Shown here: in pieces, positions 18,856 to 28,596 of the stretch
How positions within the stretch are numbered: the first letter of the stretch is position 1
Layout: every line of letters starts with the position of its first letter
Assembly: GCF_014640555.1 (NCBI RefSeq)
Contig: NZ_BMHE01000007.1
Location: 1-64,000 of the forward strand
Source: Paenibacillus marchantiophytorum
GTDB lineage: Bacteria; Bacillota; Bacilli; Paenibacillales; NBRC-103111
Direction of reading: 5' to 3'
DNA: 64,000 nt
Program-made: the position numbers and the translations under genes
The notes under the pieces: generated by a model
Database searches by the model: none
What the model was told of the DNA's origin: nothing
The model's input: only the letters and a program-made list of their open reading frames with translations

Positions 18856-21800
18856 TCAGGCCATTTTGAGAAGCATGTTTTCCAGCAACCGCACTCTTGC
18901 GCTTGAGGCATGCAGCAGCCCAATGCCAATCTCCGGATATAGTCTCACTAGACGAGACAGGCTTTCTCCTTGCAGCGTCAGCACCCGAACCTCGTCAAAG
19001 ATAACCTGCGCAGTAATGGAAGAAGGTGAGCCGTCCAATGCGGTTGTTTCACCAAATGCCTGCTTAGGACCAAGTACGCCGATCGTTCCGGTTTCTCCCT
19101 CACCTGTCTCATTGCTCAGCTCTACGTTGCCTTCAATAATCAGATACATGGCTGCATTGCTATGCCCGCGACGGAGCAAATAAGTCAGGTCTTCATGCAC
19201 TTCTTCCGTAGCAATACCGGCAATCAAACCAAGTTCGTCTACCGAAAGATCCGCGAATAAAGACACTTGCTTCAAAAATATAACTTTATCCAGCATCGTT
19301 AAAAACTTGCGCTCTTCTCTCATATCAACACGCTCCAATGAACTTAGTGCGTAACTGGCAATCTCACTGAGCCAATCATCCGACCATGACCTAGCCTCTT
19401 GTATAATAAGCAGCGGCGCTTGTTTGACCGAGCTGTTGTTCGCTGCATCTTGCTTCAAAAGTTCCAGCAAAGCCAACGCTAATCGGCGGTCACCGAGCCC
19501 TTCTGCGAGCACTTCCAACCCATTGTCGCGTACTTCTTCGCTGTCATCCTCCGTCGCTTCGCGCAAGGTCGCAACCACACGCTCGTCTGCGAACTTCGCC
19601 ATGACAGCCCAGGCGCCACCAACCAGCGCTTGGTGAAGTTCTGCGCAGCGCTGGCCGGCAAGTTCGGCAAGCCCCTTCATCCCCAGCTCATTGAGCGCTG
19701 TAGGCAGGGCACGTTCCTGCGTGGAAGCCAGCATCCGGTTTACGCAAGGATCAACAAGCTGTTTGCGCAGCATGCTTTCATCGAGCAGCTCCGCGAGCGC
19801 CGTCACAGCCGCGTTCCAGATAAACGGGTTCGCGTGGTTCACGTACGTCAGCAAGGCAGGCAAGGCGTTATCGCCCATATCGACGAATGCTTGCAAAATC
19901 GCTTTGCGCATCTCTTGATCCGCAAGCGGCACCATGGTCAGAAGAAGCGGAATAGCTTCCACATGCTCGAGCTGCCCGATGCAGTGCGCAGCGGCAACCT
20001 TGACGGCCGGACGAGGATCATCCAGCAAAGACAATACCCACGCCGCATACGAGTGAAGCTTCAAATCAGCGACGGTATGACAGCCATAGACGGCCCACTC
20101 TCCGCCGTTATCGAGCATTTTGATAATCGCTTCTTCACAAGCTTGATAGCTTTCTTCGCTCTCAAGCGCATAAAGCGCCTTAACCCCCTCGTGCACCACT
20201 TTCGGATGATTATCCAGCAGTTTCACACGAATGAAGAAATGGGATTGGCTGCGCAAATGAGTCGCTTTGGAAATGAGCTTCACACTTTCCGCACGCACTT
20301 CCGGGTCTTCATCCTCCAGGAAGGAAGCGACTTGCACGAGATCTTGAATCGTCGCACCCTGCAGATTCATGGCTCTTAGCACAGCTAGACGAATTCGCGA
20401 GCTTTCCTCACCGATCATGCCGATCAAATGAGGCAGAAACGCCGAATCTTTCGCTTTCCCGATGACTTCTAGCGCAAGCTCACGCACATAATCATTGGGA
20501 TGTTTGAGATATCCAAGCATCGCGGACAACGCCTTCGAACTGCGAATCCCCCCGATGAAGGAGCCTGCAATCTCCGATAAATCGGCGTGCAGGGATTGCA
20601 CGCTTTTCACCAGCTCACGGACATACAGATTTCTGCCAAACCAGGCAACAACAACGAGAATCGCAGCTACAGCCACCCCTAACCAAGCCAGTGGAGACAG
20701 TTCGAGCCAGCCAAAAGAATGCAGCAGGGAGAGCAGAGACCCAATTAAAATTCCGCCGGATGCCGCTACACCCTGAGCAAAATAGCGGTAGCCGTCCCTT
20801 TTGGAGATCGGCATCATTTTGAAAAACAACTGATAACAAGGTTCGGCAATGTAGTAAAGCAAAATATAAAAAACAGCATAAGAGCCGGATACCATGAAAA
20901 GTCCAAGCGATTGATTCAGGAACATAGCCGTCAGTCCAAAGCCTCCGAAGAAAATGACGGTAATGGCGAGCAGCATATTGCTTGCGCCAAGCCAATTCAT
21001 TAAGCGCGTTGAGACGGTTTGCAAAAGCAGGCAAAACGTAAACTGAATGGCGGTAATTAAGCCATAGAAGGAAGTCAGATCCCCTTCTGCCGGAAACTTG
21101 GCTTCAGCAGCCGTAAAGTATTGATATTCAATCATAAAGTAGACAGCCGGCATCAGTGTCATCAAGGCGACCGCACAAAGCAGAAACGGGCTGCGCAGCA
21201 TCTGTTTGGCATAATAGCCAGCAGGAAGCTGTGTCAATTCTTTGGGATCAGCAGCGATTTGCGTCTTGAGACGAATATCTTCCTTCAATGTCAATGGCAC
21301 CAGATAGCGGGCTAACGCTTTGCGAAAGAAAACAAATCCGAACACCATTAACACCGGTGCCAGCGCATAGACAGCTTCGGTACCTAATAATTTACCGATT
21401 TGGTGAGCGATCAAACCCGCGGTAATCCCGCCTGTTGTCGTTGAAGCAATAAACACAGGCATCATCCGTTTCGCTTGTTGGGTAGGGCACAAATCAAATG
21501 CCGTGCTCCACAGCAGCAGTGTCAACTGCCTGACAACAAAGTTCGAGGAGAGAAACAGAATCGGATAATAGTAGCGAAAATCAATACCGCCTGCCTTGAA
21601 TCCAAGCAAAACAGCGCCATTGAGTACAAGCAGTCCAATCATGATCAGGTACAGGGTCATCATCATTCTGGCTTTGGGCAGGCGATTTGCCAGTTTGGCT
21701 AGCAGCCAGCCCTCCAGCGGCATAATAGCCGCCTCAGCAATGTAGATATAGGGCAAATACTGCACACCGAATCGCTGGTTAAAAAGCGCCATGAATGCCG

Positions 21801-21912
21801 TATAGTTCAAGGATTCTGCGATCCCGCTGAAATAAAAGATCGGCAGCATCATCCATAGCTTGCGAATATCTTCTGTGCGCAGTCCCATCCATCGGGTTAA
21901 GCTTCCTTGCAT
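18856..21912 (-). CDS. Npt1/Npt2-like nucleotide transporter fused to HEAT repeats and a cNMP-binding domain
   Basis: This 1018-residue protein has three parts. Residues about 20-430 form some 11-12 membrane helices with features of the MFS/ATP:ADP translocase-like group (LTLLLWSTAFDLCPTQQAKRMMPVF, IASTTTGGITAGLI). Residues about 445-840 are HEAT-type helical repeats (for example HPNDYVRELALEVIGKAKD, DDPRPAVKVAAAHCIGQLE). Residues about 885-1005 are a CRP-like cyclic nucleotide-binding domain (LFADLSVDELGLIAGIA, FGETTALDGSPSSITAQV). The phosphate cassette normally has an Arg before the S/T-A; here it is SPSSITA, so cyclic nucleotide binding is doubtful. Solute transport is likewise inferred only from fold. 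The gene lies between a cyclase-like gene and a partner switch, suggesting signalling at the membrane. Confidence 0.8.
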   Translation of the reverse strand: MQGSLTRWMGLRTEDIRKLWMMLPIFYFSGIAESLNYTAFMALFNQRFGVQYLPYIYIAEAAIMPLEGWLLAKLANRLPKARMMMTLYLIMIGLLVLNGAVLLGFKAGGIDFRYYYPILFLSSNFVVRQLTLLLWSTAFDLCPTQQAKRMMPVFIASTTTGGITAGLIAHQIGKLLGTEAVYALAPVLMVFGFVFFRKALARYLVPLTLKEDIRLKTQIAADPKELTQLPAGYYAKQMLRSPFLLCAVALMTLMPAVYFMIEYQYFTAAEAKFPAEGDLTSFYGLITAIQFTFCLLLQTVSTRLMNWLGASNMLLAITVIFFGGFGLTAMFLNQSLGLFMVSGSYAVFYILLYYIAEPCYQLFFKMMPISKRDGYRYFAQGVAASGGILIGSLLSLLHSFGWLELSPLAWLGVAVAAILVVVAWFGRNLYVRELVKSVQSLHADLSEIAGSFIGGIRSSKALSAMLGYLKHPNDYVRELALEVIGKAKDSAFLPHLIGMIGEESSRIRLAVLRAMNLQGATIQDLVQVASFLEDEDPEVRAESVKLISKATHLRSQSHFFIRVKLLDNHPKVVHEGVKALYALESEESYQACEEAIIKMLDNGGEWAVYGCHTVADLKLHSYAAWVLSLLDDPRPAVKVAAAHCIGQLEHVEAIPLLLTMVPLADQEMRKAILQAFVDMGDNALPALLTYVNHANPFIWNAAVTALAELLDESMLRKQLVDPCVNRMLASTQERALPTALNELGMKGLAELAGQRCAELHQALVGGAWAVMAKFADERVVATLREATEDDSEEVRDNGLEVLAEGLGDRRLALALLELLKQDAANNSSVKQAPLLIIQEARSWSDDWLSEIASYALSSLERVDMREERKFLTMLDKVIFLKQVSLFADLSVDELGLIAGIATEEVHEDLTYLLRRGHSNAAMYLIIEGNVELSNETGEGETGTIGVLGPKQAFGETTALDGSPSSITAQVIFDEVRVLTLQGESLSRLVRLYPEIGIGLLHASSARVRLLENMLLKMA

Positions 21913-21942
21913 ATCATCAGGTCCAATCTATTAGTTCATCTG

Positions 21943-22431
21943 TCACTTGGACAGTGGTTTGTAGAAGGCTAATCTGGCTTCACCTTCATAATAATAATTC
22001 GGATAGGTGCCGATGAGTTCAAAACCATTTAAGGCAAACATTTTTTGAATAGGCTGATACTCAGGCAGGTCACAGGTGTAAGTCAGTATGTATCGTCCCT
22101 CCGCTTGACGGGCAAACGTTTCAAGTGCTTGAAACAAAATTTTGGCAAAACCATGTCTCCGATAATCCCGATGGACGGCCAAATAATCCCATAAGAAACC
22201 TCCGGATTGATGCTCATTCTCCTTGCAACTGGTTACAGCGATAATCTCGCCTTCCTCATTCTCTATATACCAATGCCGATGATTGCGCTGCGTTAAGCTA
22301 AGCAGAGGAGCATGACGGAAATGTTCCAGTTCTCCCGGTGTATGCCTTTGGTCATCGAAAGAGACCGGCGAGAGATAAAAATCCGTGATCCGCCTTGCAT
22401 CTGATTCCGTCATTAATTCGCGTACGTGCAT
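21943..22431 (-). CDS. GNAT family N-acetyltransferase
   Basis: This 162-residue single GNAT domain contains FLWDYLAVHRDYRRHGFAKILF, which holds motif A (V..dyRg.G.a..L) for the acetyl-CoA pyrophosphate. Other GNAT strands are GEIIAVTSCKEN and the C-terminal FALNGFELIGTYPNYYYEGEA. The ATG has AAAGGAG upstream. It sits between the cyclase-like gene and the Npt-HEAT gene in the same transcription unit (about 20-30 bp gaps), so it is probably part of the locus rather than housekeeping. Possible roles include acetylating a locus protein or a small molecule; the substrate cannot be deduced. Confidence 0.85.
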   Translation of the reverse strand: MHVRELMTESDARRITDFYLSPVSFDDQRHTPGELEHFRHAPLLSLTQRNHRHWYIENEEGEIIAVTSCKENEHQSGGFLWDYLAVHRDYRRHGFAKILFQALETFARQAEGRYILTYTCDLPEYQPIQKMFALNGFELIGTYPNYYYEGEARLAFYKPLSK

Positions 22432-22452
22432 GCCAGTTTCGCTCCTTTGTTA

Positions 22453-25221
22453 TCAAGAAACAGATAAAGTACCATTCCACTCAGCAGTTGTACCATGTTG
22501 GAAAAATTCATCGCATAAATAGAAGTAAAGCTGTGCCGCTTTATCTTGACGGTTCTGCTTAATAACCATCAGGAAAGCTTCTCTTGCATCATAGAAACGT
22601 CCCACTTGATAATAGGTGACCGCTTGCTCGAATAGCACTTTCGTCTTATCTTTCAAGGTACGAATCGTATCCAAATCCCCTTGATAAACATCGAACAGAT
22701 GGAGCGGTTCTTTGACCCCTTCTACTTGTATCAAACCCAGATTCCGATATTGGAATCCTGCCGGCTTTTCCAGAGATTGAATGACATAATCGGTAATCAG
22801 GATGGAAGCGCCTAACGGCTCTGTCATTTTCTCGAGCATCGTAGCCACGTTGACCCCATCCGAGATAACGTTGCCTTCCAAGCGCTGTTCTTCCCCAATA
22901 ATTCCGAGGCGAAGCGGCCCTTTGTGCAGGCCAATGCCGAAATCAATAGGCTGGTAGCCGACTTTGGCGCGATGGGAATTGTAGATCTCCAGTTCTTTGC
23001 GCATTTCAATGCAAGCCAGCAGCGCTTCATCAGCTTGATTTGGGAATAACGCCATGAAGCCAGCGCCCAAATATTTATTCATAAGCCCTTGGTGGTTGCG
23101 AACATAAGGACCGAATCGTTTGAGAAACGAGTTGACGAAATTGAAATTTTCTTCCGGCGTAAGCCTCTTCGAAATATGGAAAAATCCGCGAATGTTAAAA
23201 ATCAGAATCGACATATTCTTCTCGACTTGGTCACCGAGCGCAACATCCAGAATGCTTTCTTTATTCAGGAAATGCAGAAACTGCTGCGGCACGAATCGAT
23301 AGTACGCTTGACTGAAATTCTCCACCTTCGTGATATAATCCCGGATGCGCGCGGCCATCGTATTGACGCTATCGCCCAAGTCCGAAACTTCATCTCTTGT
23401 GTTAATGGTAACGACTGTATCCCAATTGCCCTTGGCGATCTCACCCACACTGTTGCGCAGCTTGCGAATCGAGGATAGCAGGACATACGTCATTAGGAAA
23501 AGCACCAGCAGCAGACCGACGGAGATTAAAGCAATATTGCGAATGATGGAATTCAGCACCGTTTGGCGATGCTTGAGTATGCCGTCCAGGTTCTTGCTCG
23601 TTTCGAACACCCCGACGATTTGGCCGGCTGAATTGAAAATAGGAGCAATGGCGTAACGCCACTCGCCTGAGAAATCCTGCCATTGCCCTTTGGCCGGCTT
23701 GCCTTCCAATACGACTTGCTGATTCTCCGGCGTTTGTTGGAACGGATTGAACATATGCATCCCGTCATCATCTTCCAAGATGCGATAAATGACGCCGTTT
23801 TCGTATTTATAAACAGCTTTGTAAAAGCCTTGGTTGTCGTCTTGGTCATTGTTCTCGAAGACAGATTGAATCTTTTTGCGGAAGGATTGATAGATCGCGC
23901 CTTTGTAATCCAGCGGGGACGTGAGGCTCTCCAGTTTATCGCCATCGATCAGGTTTTGACCGTTTTTGGCCAGCAAAGTAAGCTCGCTGAAGGTTTCTTC
24001 TTCCATTTTCTTCGAAAAACTGTTGTAGATCACAGTGGACAGCAAAATCATAGATGCCGCAATGACCGGCACAAGAATGAAGATTTGTTTCATCATCAGA
24101 GGCAATCTGCGATTCAGCAAATTGAAGAAAATAATTTTAATCGCAATGAGCAGCAAAATAACTCCCACAATCGCCAGAGACCACAACAGAATAACCTTCG
24201 TTCGCGCCGCATCGCTATACTGAGCCTCAACGAGCGACGGCGTAAGTGTGCCGTCCGCCAGACGACGATTGATTTGCGCCGATTCCACGATAATCAGACT
24301 GTCATCATCGGCAATACTGCTGGAGGTGGCGTCGAAAGCAAGCTCAATTCCGCTCGCTTTGGCCTTATCCTCATTGACCAATTCCTCAATCACATAGGGC
24401 TGTTTGGGATCGAGCCTGGAGATGGTCTTACTGTTAAAATCAATAAAAATGAGCCGCCCATGATTGTCTAGATGCATGCTTTCGGGAAAATTGCGTCTGG
24501 TGCGATCGAGGCCCGGTACTGGATACACAAGCTCTGAGCGCCCATCTTCGAAGGCGCGATAAATCTCGCCGCTGCGTGTTGAATAATAAATTTCACCGGG
24601 CTTAAAGCCATCGGCTTCGGATATGTATTTATTCGTTGGAAGCTTAACGGAGTAAGCGATTTGAGGTGTCGAGGAAGCCGTTTCACCCACAGGCTCCTTG
24701 TACAAGGTTAGCTTGTCGGTCTCATCATTGAAAAAGTAAACCATACCTTGGCGAATCTGCACGTTGCGCAAGGAACCCAGACGATATCTGCGGGCTTGTG
24801 AATCCGTATATTCTTGCGTAAACAAGCTGCGATCGAACTGACCCTCCGGTGTGTAACGCACGATCTGCTCGGATTTCACAGCTATGCCATAAGGGTCCAA
24901 TAGCGTACGAATCGTATATAGATAGCCTTGATCGTCAACTGCCATGTCATTAAACCGATAGACTTCGCCGTTCTTCCCCGTGTCGCTGGTAATGGAGAAT
25001 TGCAGGACACCCTTGTCATTAAGCTTATGAATGGTTTTCTTGGCATTATCGATAACGAATAAATTGTCTTGATGGTCAGAGATCGCCTTCGATAAACCGT
25101 CAAAAGGCATGCTTTTGTTAAAAGGCCATAGGGTAAAGCTATCCCTGTGCATACTCAGGTAGCTTCCTGCAGCGCCCAGAAGCAGCAGGACGAGCAGCAA
25201 TGCCGCAATCGATTTCTTCAT
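22453..25221 (-). CDS. Membrane sensor with degenerate class III adenylate/guanylate cyclase domain
   Basis: This 922-residue protein has an N-terminal signal anchor (about 4-22) and an extracytoplasmic beta-propeller-like region (about 35-340; repeated strands such as YLYTIRTLLDPYG). Two membrane helices follow at about 345-405, then a Cache-like sensor (about 410-565), another helix, HAMP (about 590-645), a cyclase fold (about 665-860) and a short TPR-like tail (VTYYQVGRFYDAREAF). The catalytic residues are replaced: the first metal Asp in F(S/A)DIRGF is Asn (IFNIRGFF, about residue 676), the second in GDG is Ala (KYLGAGFMALF, about 720), and the transition-state Arg after VNVA is Met (VNVATMLE). 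It is therefore probably a pseudo-cyclase. Start ATG 25221 is preferred to 25278, which overlaps the upstream gene. Confidence 0.87.
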   Translation of the reverse strand: MKKSIAALLLVLLLLGAAGSYLSMHRDSFTLWPFNKSMPFDGLSKAISDHQDNLFVIDNAKKTIHKLNDKGVLQFSITSDTGKNGEVYRFNDMAVDDQGYLYTIRTLLDPYGIAVKSEQIVRYTPEGQFDRSLFTQEYTDSQARRYRLGSLRNVQIRQGMVYFFNDETDKLTLYKEPVGETASSTPQIAYSVKLPTNKYISEADGFKPGEIYYSTRSGEIYRAFEDGRSELVYPVPGLDRTRRNFPESMHLDNHGRLIFIDFNSKTISRLDPKQPYVIEELVNEDKAKASGIELAFDATSSSIADDDSLIIVESAQINRRLADGTLTPSLVEAQYSDAARTKVILLWSLAIVGVILLLIAIKIIFFNLLNRRLPLMMKQIFILVPVIAASMILLSTVIYNSFSKKMEEETFSELTLLAKNGQNLIDGDKLESLTSPLDYKGAIYQSFRKKIQSVFENNDQDDNQGFYKAVYKYENGVIYRILEDDDGMHMFNPFQQTPENQQVVLEGKPAKGQWQDFSGEWRYAIAPIFNSAGQIVGVFETSKNLDGILKHRQTVLNSIIRNIALISVGLLLVLFLMTYVLLSSIRKLRNSVGEIAKGNWDTVVTINTRDEVSDLGDSVNTMAARIRDYITKVENFSQAYYRFVPQQFLHFLNKESILDVALGDQVEKNMSILIFNIRGFFHISKRLTPEENFNFVNSFLKRFGPYVRNHQGLMNKYLGAGFMALFPNQADEALLACIEMRKELEIYNSHRAKVGYQPIDFGIGLHKGPLRLGIIGEEQRLEGNVISDGVNVATMLEKMTEPLGASILITDYVIQSLEKPAGFQYRNLGLIQVEGVKEPLHLFDVYQGDLDTIRTLKDKTKVLFEQAVTYYQVGRFYDAREAFLMVIKQNRQDKAAQLYFYLCDEFFQHGTTAEWNGTLSVS

Positions 25222-25238
25222 CGCTCTGTAATCTCCTC

Positions 25239-28200
25239 TTAATTGGCAATCTGAATAATTTGCGTAGGGGCGTTCCATTCCACCTGTAGGCCCAAAGATT
25301 CAGAAATGAATCTTAATGGCACGTAGGTCTTTCCTTCCAGAAGCAAGGCAGGCGCCTCGATTTGGAAGGGCTCTCCATCTATGTAAGCCGTAGCATTGTT
25401 GATCTGACAAGTAATGGCCGCATAATCCGAGCTGACCGTAACCGTCATGCTCTCTTGCTCCCAATCCACGGCTGCTCCGAATGATTCGGATACAGATCGT
25501 ATAGGTAAATAGGCCTGCCCATTTATTATAACAGGCGGAGCGTCGAATTTGATGAAAATATTAGGTGAAAAAACATTTTCTGCTGCGATCGGTCGAATGC
25601 TGACATCAAGATCCTCGGGGATCGCTGTCGTCTGGGCCAGAGCCGCCGCAAGATCTGCAAGCTTCTGCAGCTCCTCAGCGCTGTACTTGGCCTTCTCCTG
25701 CTGCTGCAGCTGGCCCAGCAGCTTGTTGACCTGCTGTTCAAGCAGCGGCTGCACCGAGGAATCCAGCGGCAAGCTAGCCGCCAATTCCTGCACGGCATCC
25801 AGCTGCGCGAACAGCGCATCCTTCTGCATCGACTGCGCAGCCTCGTCGACGGCCGCCAGCGAGCGGGTCAGCGTCGCGACCCGCTCTGCGTCCTGCTGCG
25901 CCTGTGCTTCGCGCAGCGCAGCTTGCAGCTTCTGCTTCGCTGCGGCGAGCGAAGCCACGCCTTCGGATGCGCCGGCCTGCGCATCCGCGAGCTGCGCCTG
26001 CGTCGCCAGCAGCGGCAACAGCGCAGCTGCTGCCGCACTGGCATCGCCGGCGGCGATGGCTTGCTCCAGCTTCACCTGCTGGAGCTCAGACTGCTCGGCC
26101 AGCTGATCTTCGCTGGCCGCAGTCTCGGCCCCGCCGCCCGGTTCCGCAGGCGGCGCCGCCCCCTCCTCAGCCAGCGCTGCGATCAGCGCGTCCGGGTTGT
26201 TCACCAGCTCTATCTGCTTGAGCGCTGCTCCGGCGTCGCCGGCAAGCAGCGCTTCCGCCATGCCGAGCTGGGCCTGTGCATCCTTCAGCTGCACCGCCAA
26301 ATCCGCGATCTCGGTCAGTTTCATATCTGTGACTGCAGCGGCTTTGGCAGCTTCCAGCTTCACGATATCCTTCTTCAAGGCATCAATCTGCTGCTGTAAT
26401 TGTGCAGGCGTTTCTGTGGCGGCAATCGCGCCAGGCTTCGTTATTTCCACGGTCACCTTCAGTGCGGCCGATTCTTCCTTCGAGAGTGCTGCCGAACGGC
26501 CTGAATCCGTCAGAACGCTTGGATCTACAGCATTATCAAGACCGAACCAACCTGCCCCTGGCTCAGCAGATTGATAAAAAACCCCTTGCCCCGACTTGGC
26601 CATCGTCGCCGCAGCGGCATTGTAAGCCGCAGGTGTAAGTGCTTCGAGCTGAACTTTGTAGGAACCTATGATGACCTTTCCAAGTCCTGTGTCCTCTGCG
26701 GCAGTCTCCCCGCTGTCGGTGCCTGCCTCATTGTTGACGGCGGCTGCGAGTTGACCCGAATTTCCTTTGCCTTCGAGGGCAAACTCAGCAATCTTTTTCC
26801 CTTTTTGATACAGATTTACCTTGAGATTATCGATTTGACTAAACCTCAGTGTCAGATTCCGCACTGATTTCTTCAATTTCGTACGCTTGCCAATCGGATG
26901 ACCGTCTTTGGTAAACACAGCGTACTCGGTTGCCCCCAGCTTTTTATTTACCTTTAGGCTGAAATCACTAAGCAGCGGGCCGACCGCTGGCTTCAACTTC
27001 CACGTACCCACAGGTGCTTGGGGTTTTTGCGGTTTAACCGCTGCGAGTCCATCATCCAGATTGCGATACGGCAGGATGCCCTTTGTCAGCGTCTGCCCAA
27101 CAGTTCCTCCCGTATCCAAATCCAGCTTGCCTAAAGCCGTTTTATAACTGACCTGCGCAGCAAGTATCTGTCTATCCGCCGTAACCACGGCTTCTTGGAA
27201 CGTTGGAAGCTCCTCTGTTTTCATCAAGCTTAACTTGACCTTTTGCGTGGCCTTATCTAAATTGGTTTTGGCATTGTCCCGATCGCGCAGAGCTTGGGCA
27301 TAGCCCTCTTCGGCTCCCTTGGCTTCGAGAAAAGATTGCCTCACGGCAGCGATCACCGCTGTTCGACTTTCTTTTTCCTGCAGCACCGCCTTGTTCTGCT
27401 CCATCGTCGCAATCGGCAGCGCATCCCGCAGATCGTTCAAATAGCGCAGTCCGTCAAACTCTCCTTGGAGCAGCGATTTGGGAATCGGTATGACACCAAG
27501 CAGCAGGAAAAAACCTTCCCAATCTTTCTTCACCTGCGCAAGCGTCGTTTCATAGCTAGCCATAAACAGTTCCATGTCCACATCCTGCAACTTATACATG
27601 CCGTCCATGACCTTCATTCGTGCGGAACCAAATTTCGAGCTGTATAAATTACGGGTCGTATTCAGCTTATTGTCAGCCAAACGGCGAACCTCCGAATCTT
27701 TGAGCAAATTGACTGTTGATTTCAGCGCGCTTGCTATGTAAGCAGGCAGCTTGTCTTGCTTCAAATCTGCATAATCCGGTTCAAAAGAAAGCTCAACCTT
27801 ATTTTCCATCTCGATATTCAGCAGCTTGCCGAGCGCTAATCGACTCGATTTGGCCGACAGTTGCGCTTGTTTGTAAGAGGACGATGCCTTCTCCAGCGCC
27901 GTATCCGCTTTCTCCTGTTCGGCTGCATCTGCAAGTCCAAACTTGCGCTTCTTTTTCACTGTGTCCACAGCCGTCTTGGCTTCTTCCCACCGCTTGCGCG
28001 CTTGCTCTTCCGCTGCCGCATCCTGATAAGTTGTTAAATATGCTTTCTGAACATCAATCTGGACGGCGTTCATCGACTGCCGCAGTGTTTCCTGGGCAAG
28101 ATACAACCCCTTGCTCGCCTCCGGCACCTTCAACTGCGTCAGCAGATCCTGACTTAAATTGCGTGGCTTGGCAAAAAGACCGGAAGCTTTGGCCTCCTCG

Positions 28201-28421
28201 CTTTTCACCGCATGCTGGGCCTGCTCCAGCTCTATTTTTTTCTGCAAAATATCTGTCCGTGCATCCCGCAACACCGCGCTGATTTTGACCCCCTGAGCCA
28301 TTGCTTCTTGCATCGTTAAGGATTTTACCGTCAGCGCTTCCACTTGGGGACCATTTGTTAGAAATGATGATGCTCCGAGCAGTAGAACAAGACCCCATTT
28401 TACCCATTTGACCTCGATCAC
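25239..28421 (-). CDS. Exported TolC-like coiled-coil protein with C-terminal stalk (copper amine oxidase N-like) domains
   Basis: This 1060-residue protein starts at a GTG (28421) after GGAGGG. It has a signal peptide (about 1-30, ending near VEALT). Residues about 35-460 resemble the TolC/outer membrane efflux fold in two helical halves: paired long helices, with segments like DVQKAYLTTYQDAAAEEQARKRWEEA and VRQSFLEAKGAEEGYAQALRDRDNAKTNLDKA, and the LALGKLLNIE turn typical of the family. Residues about 480-640 are beta-rich; about 670-950 form an Ala/Gln-rich coiled coil. Two stalk domains at about 960-1060 carry YLPIRSVSESFGAAVDWE and YVPLRFISESLGLQVEWN. A TolC-like fold in a monoderm cell cannot be an outer-membrane channel, so it is probably a cell-wall-spanning scaffold. 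It is first in the operon. Confidence 0.78.
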   Translation of the reverse strand: MIEVKWVKWGLVLLLGASSFLTNGPQVEALTVKSLTMQEAMAQGVKISAVLRDARTDILQKKIELEQAQHAVKSEEAKASGLFAKPRNLSQDLLTQLKVPEASKGLYLAQETLRQSMNAVQIDVQKAYLTTYQDAAAEEQARKRWEEAKTAVDTVKKKRKFGLADAAEQEKADTALEKASSSYKQAQLSAKSSRLALGKLLNIEMENKVELSFEPDYADLKQDKLPAYIASALKSTVNLLKDSEVRRLADNKLNTTRNLYSSKFGSARMKVMDGMYKLQDVDMELFMASYETTLAQVKKDWEGFFLLLGVIPIPKSLLQGEFDGLRYLNDLRDALPIATMEQNKAVLQEKESRTAVIAAVRQSFLEAKGAEEGYAQALRDRDNAKTNLDKATQKVKLSLMKTEELPTFQEAVVTADRQILAAQVSYKTALGKLDLDTGGTVGQTLTKGILPYRNLDDGLAAVKPQKPQAPVGTWKLKPAVGPLLSDFSLKVNKKLGATEYAVFTKDGHPIGKRTKLKKSVRNLTLRFSQIDNLKVNLYQKGKKIAEFALEGKGNSGQLAAAVNNEAGTDSGETAAEDTGLGKVIIGSYKVQLEALTPAAYNAAAATMAKSGQGVFYQSAEPGAGWFGLDNAVDPSVLTDSGRSAALSKEESAALKVTVEITKPGAIAATETPAQLQQQIDALKKDIVKLEAAKAAAVTDMKLTEIADLAVQLKDAQAQLGMAEALLAGDAGAALKQIELVNNPDALIAALAEEGAAPPAEPGGGAETAASEDQLAEQSELQQVKLEQAIAAGDASAAAAALLPLLATQAQLADAQAGASEGVASLAAAKQKLQAALREAQAQQDAERVATLTRSLAAVDEAAQSMQKDALFAQLDAVQELAASLPLDSSVQPLLEQQVNKLLGQLQQQEKAKYSAEELQKLADLAAALAQTTAIPEDLDVSIRPIAAENVFSPNIFIKFDAPPVIINGQAYLPIRSVSESFGAAVDWEQESMTVTVSSDYAAITCQINNATAYIDGEPFQIEAPALLLEGKTYVPLRFISESLGLQVEWNAPTQIIQIAN

Positions 28422-28530
28422 AATGATTCCCTCCGCTCCGCACTTCTCTCCTTTTATAGTACAATATCTCCTTCACTCTCGCACTCACTTTTGGAGAAAA
28501 TTAGCGAAACCCATCGAATATAGTAATAGA

Positions 28531-28559
28531 TTGCTGCTGAACCGCTTTTCTAGTAGTAT
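28531..28559 (+). promoter_or_regulatory. Probable promoter of the DUF4280-MORN operon
   Basis: TTGCTG, 17 bp, TAGTAT, followed by the DUF4280 start 38 bp later. It lies in the 175-bp divergent region between the two arms of the locus. A minus-strand TACTATAAA near 28460 may be the -10 of the opposite arm. Confidence 0.5.
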
Positions 28560-28596
28560 GAAAGTAATAGAATTGCAACGAATAGGAGAGATCCGA

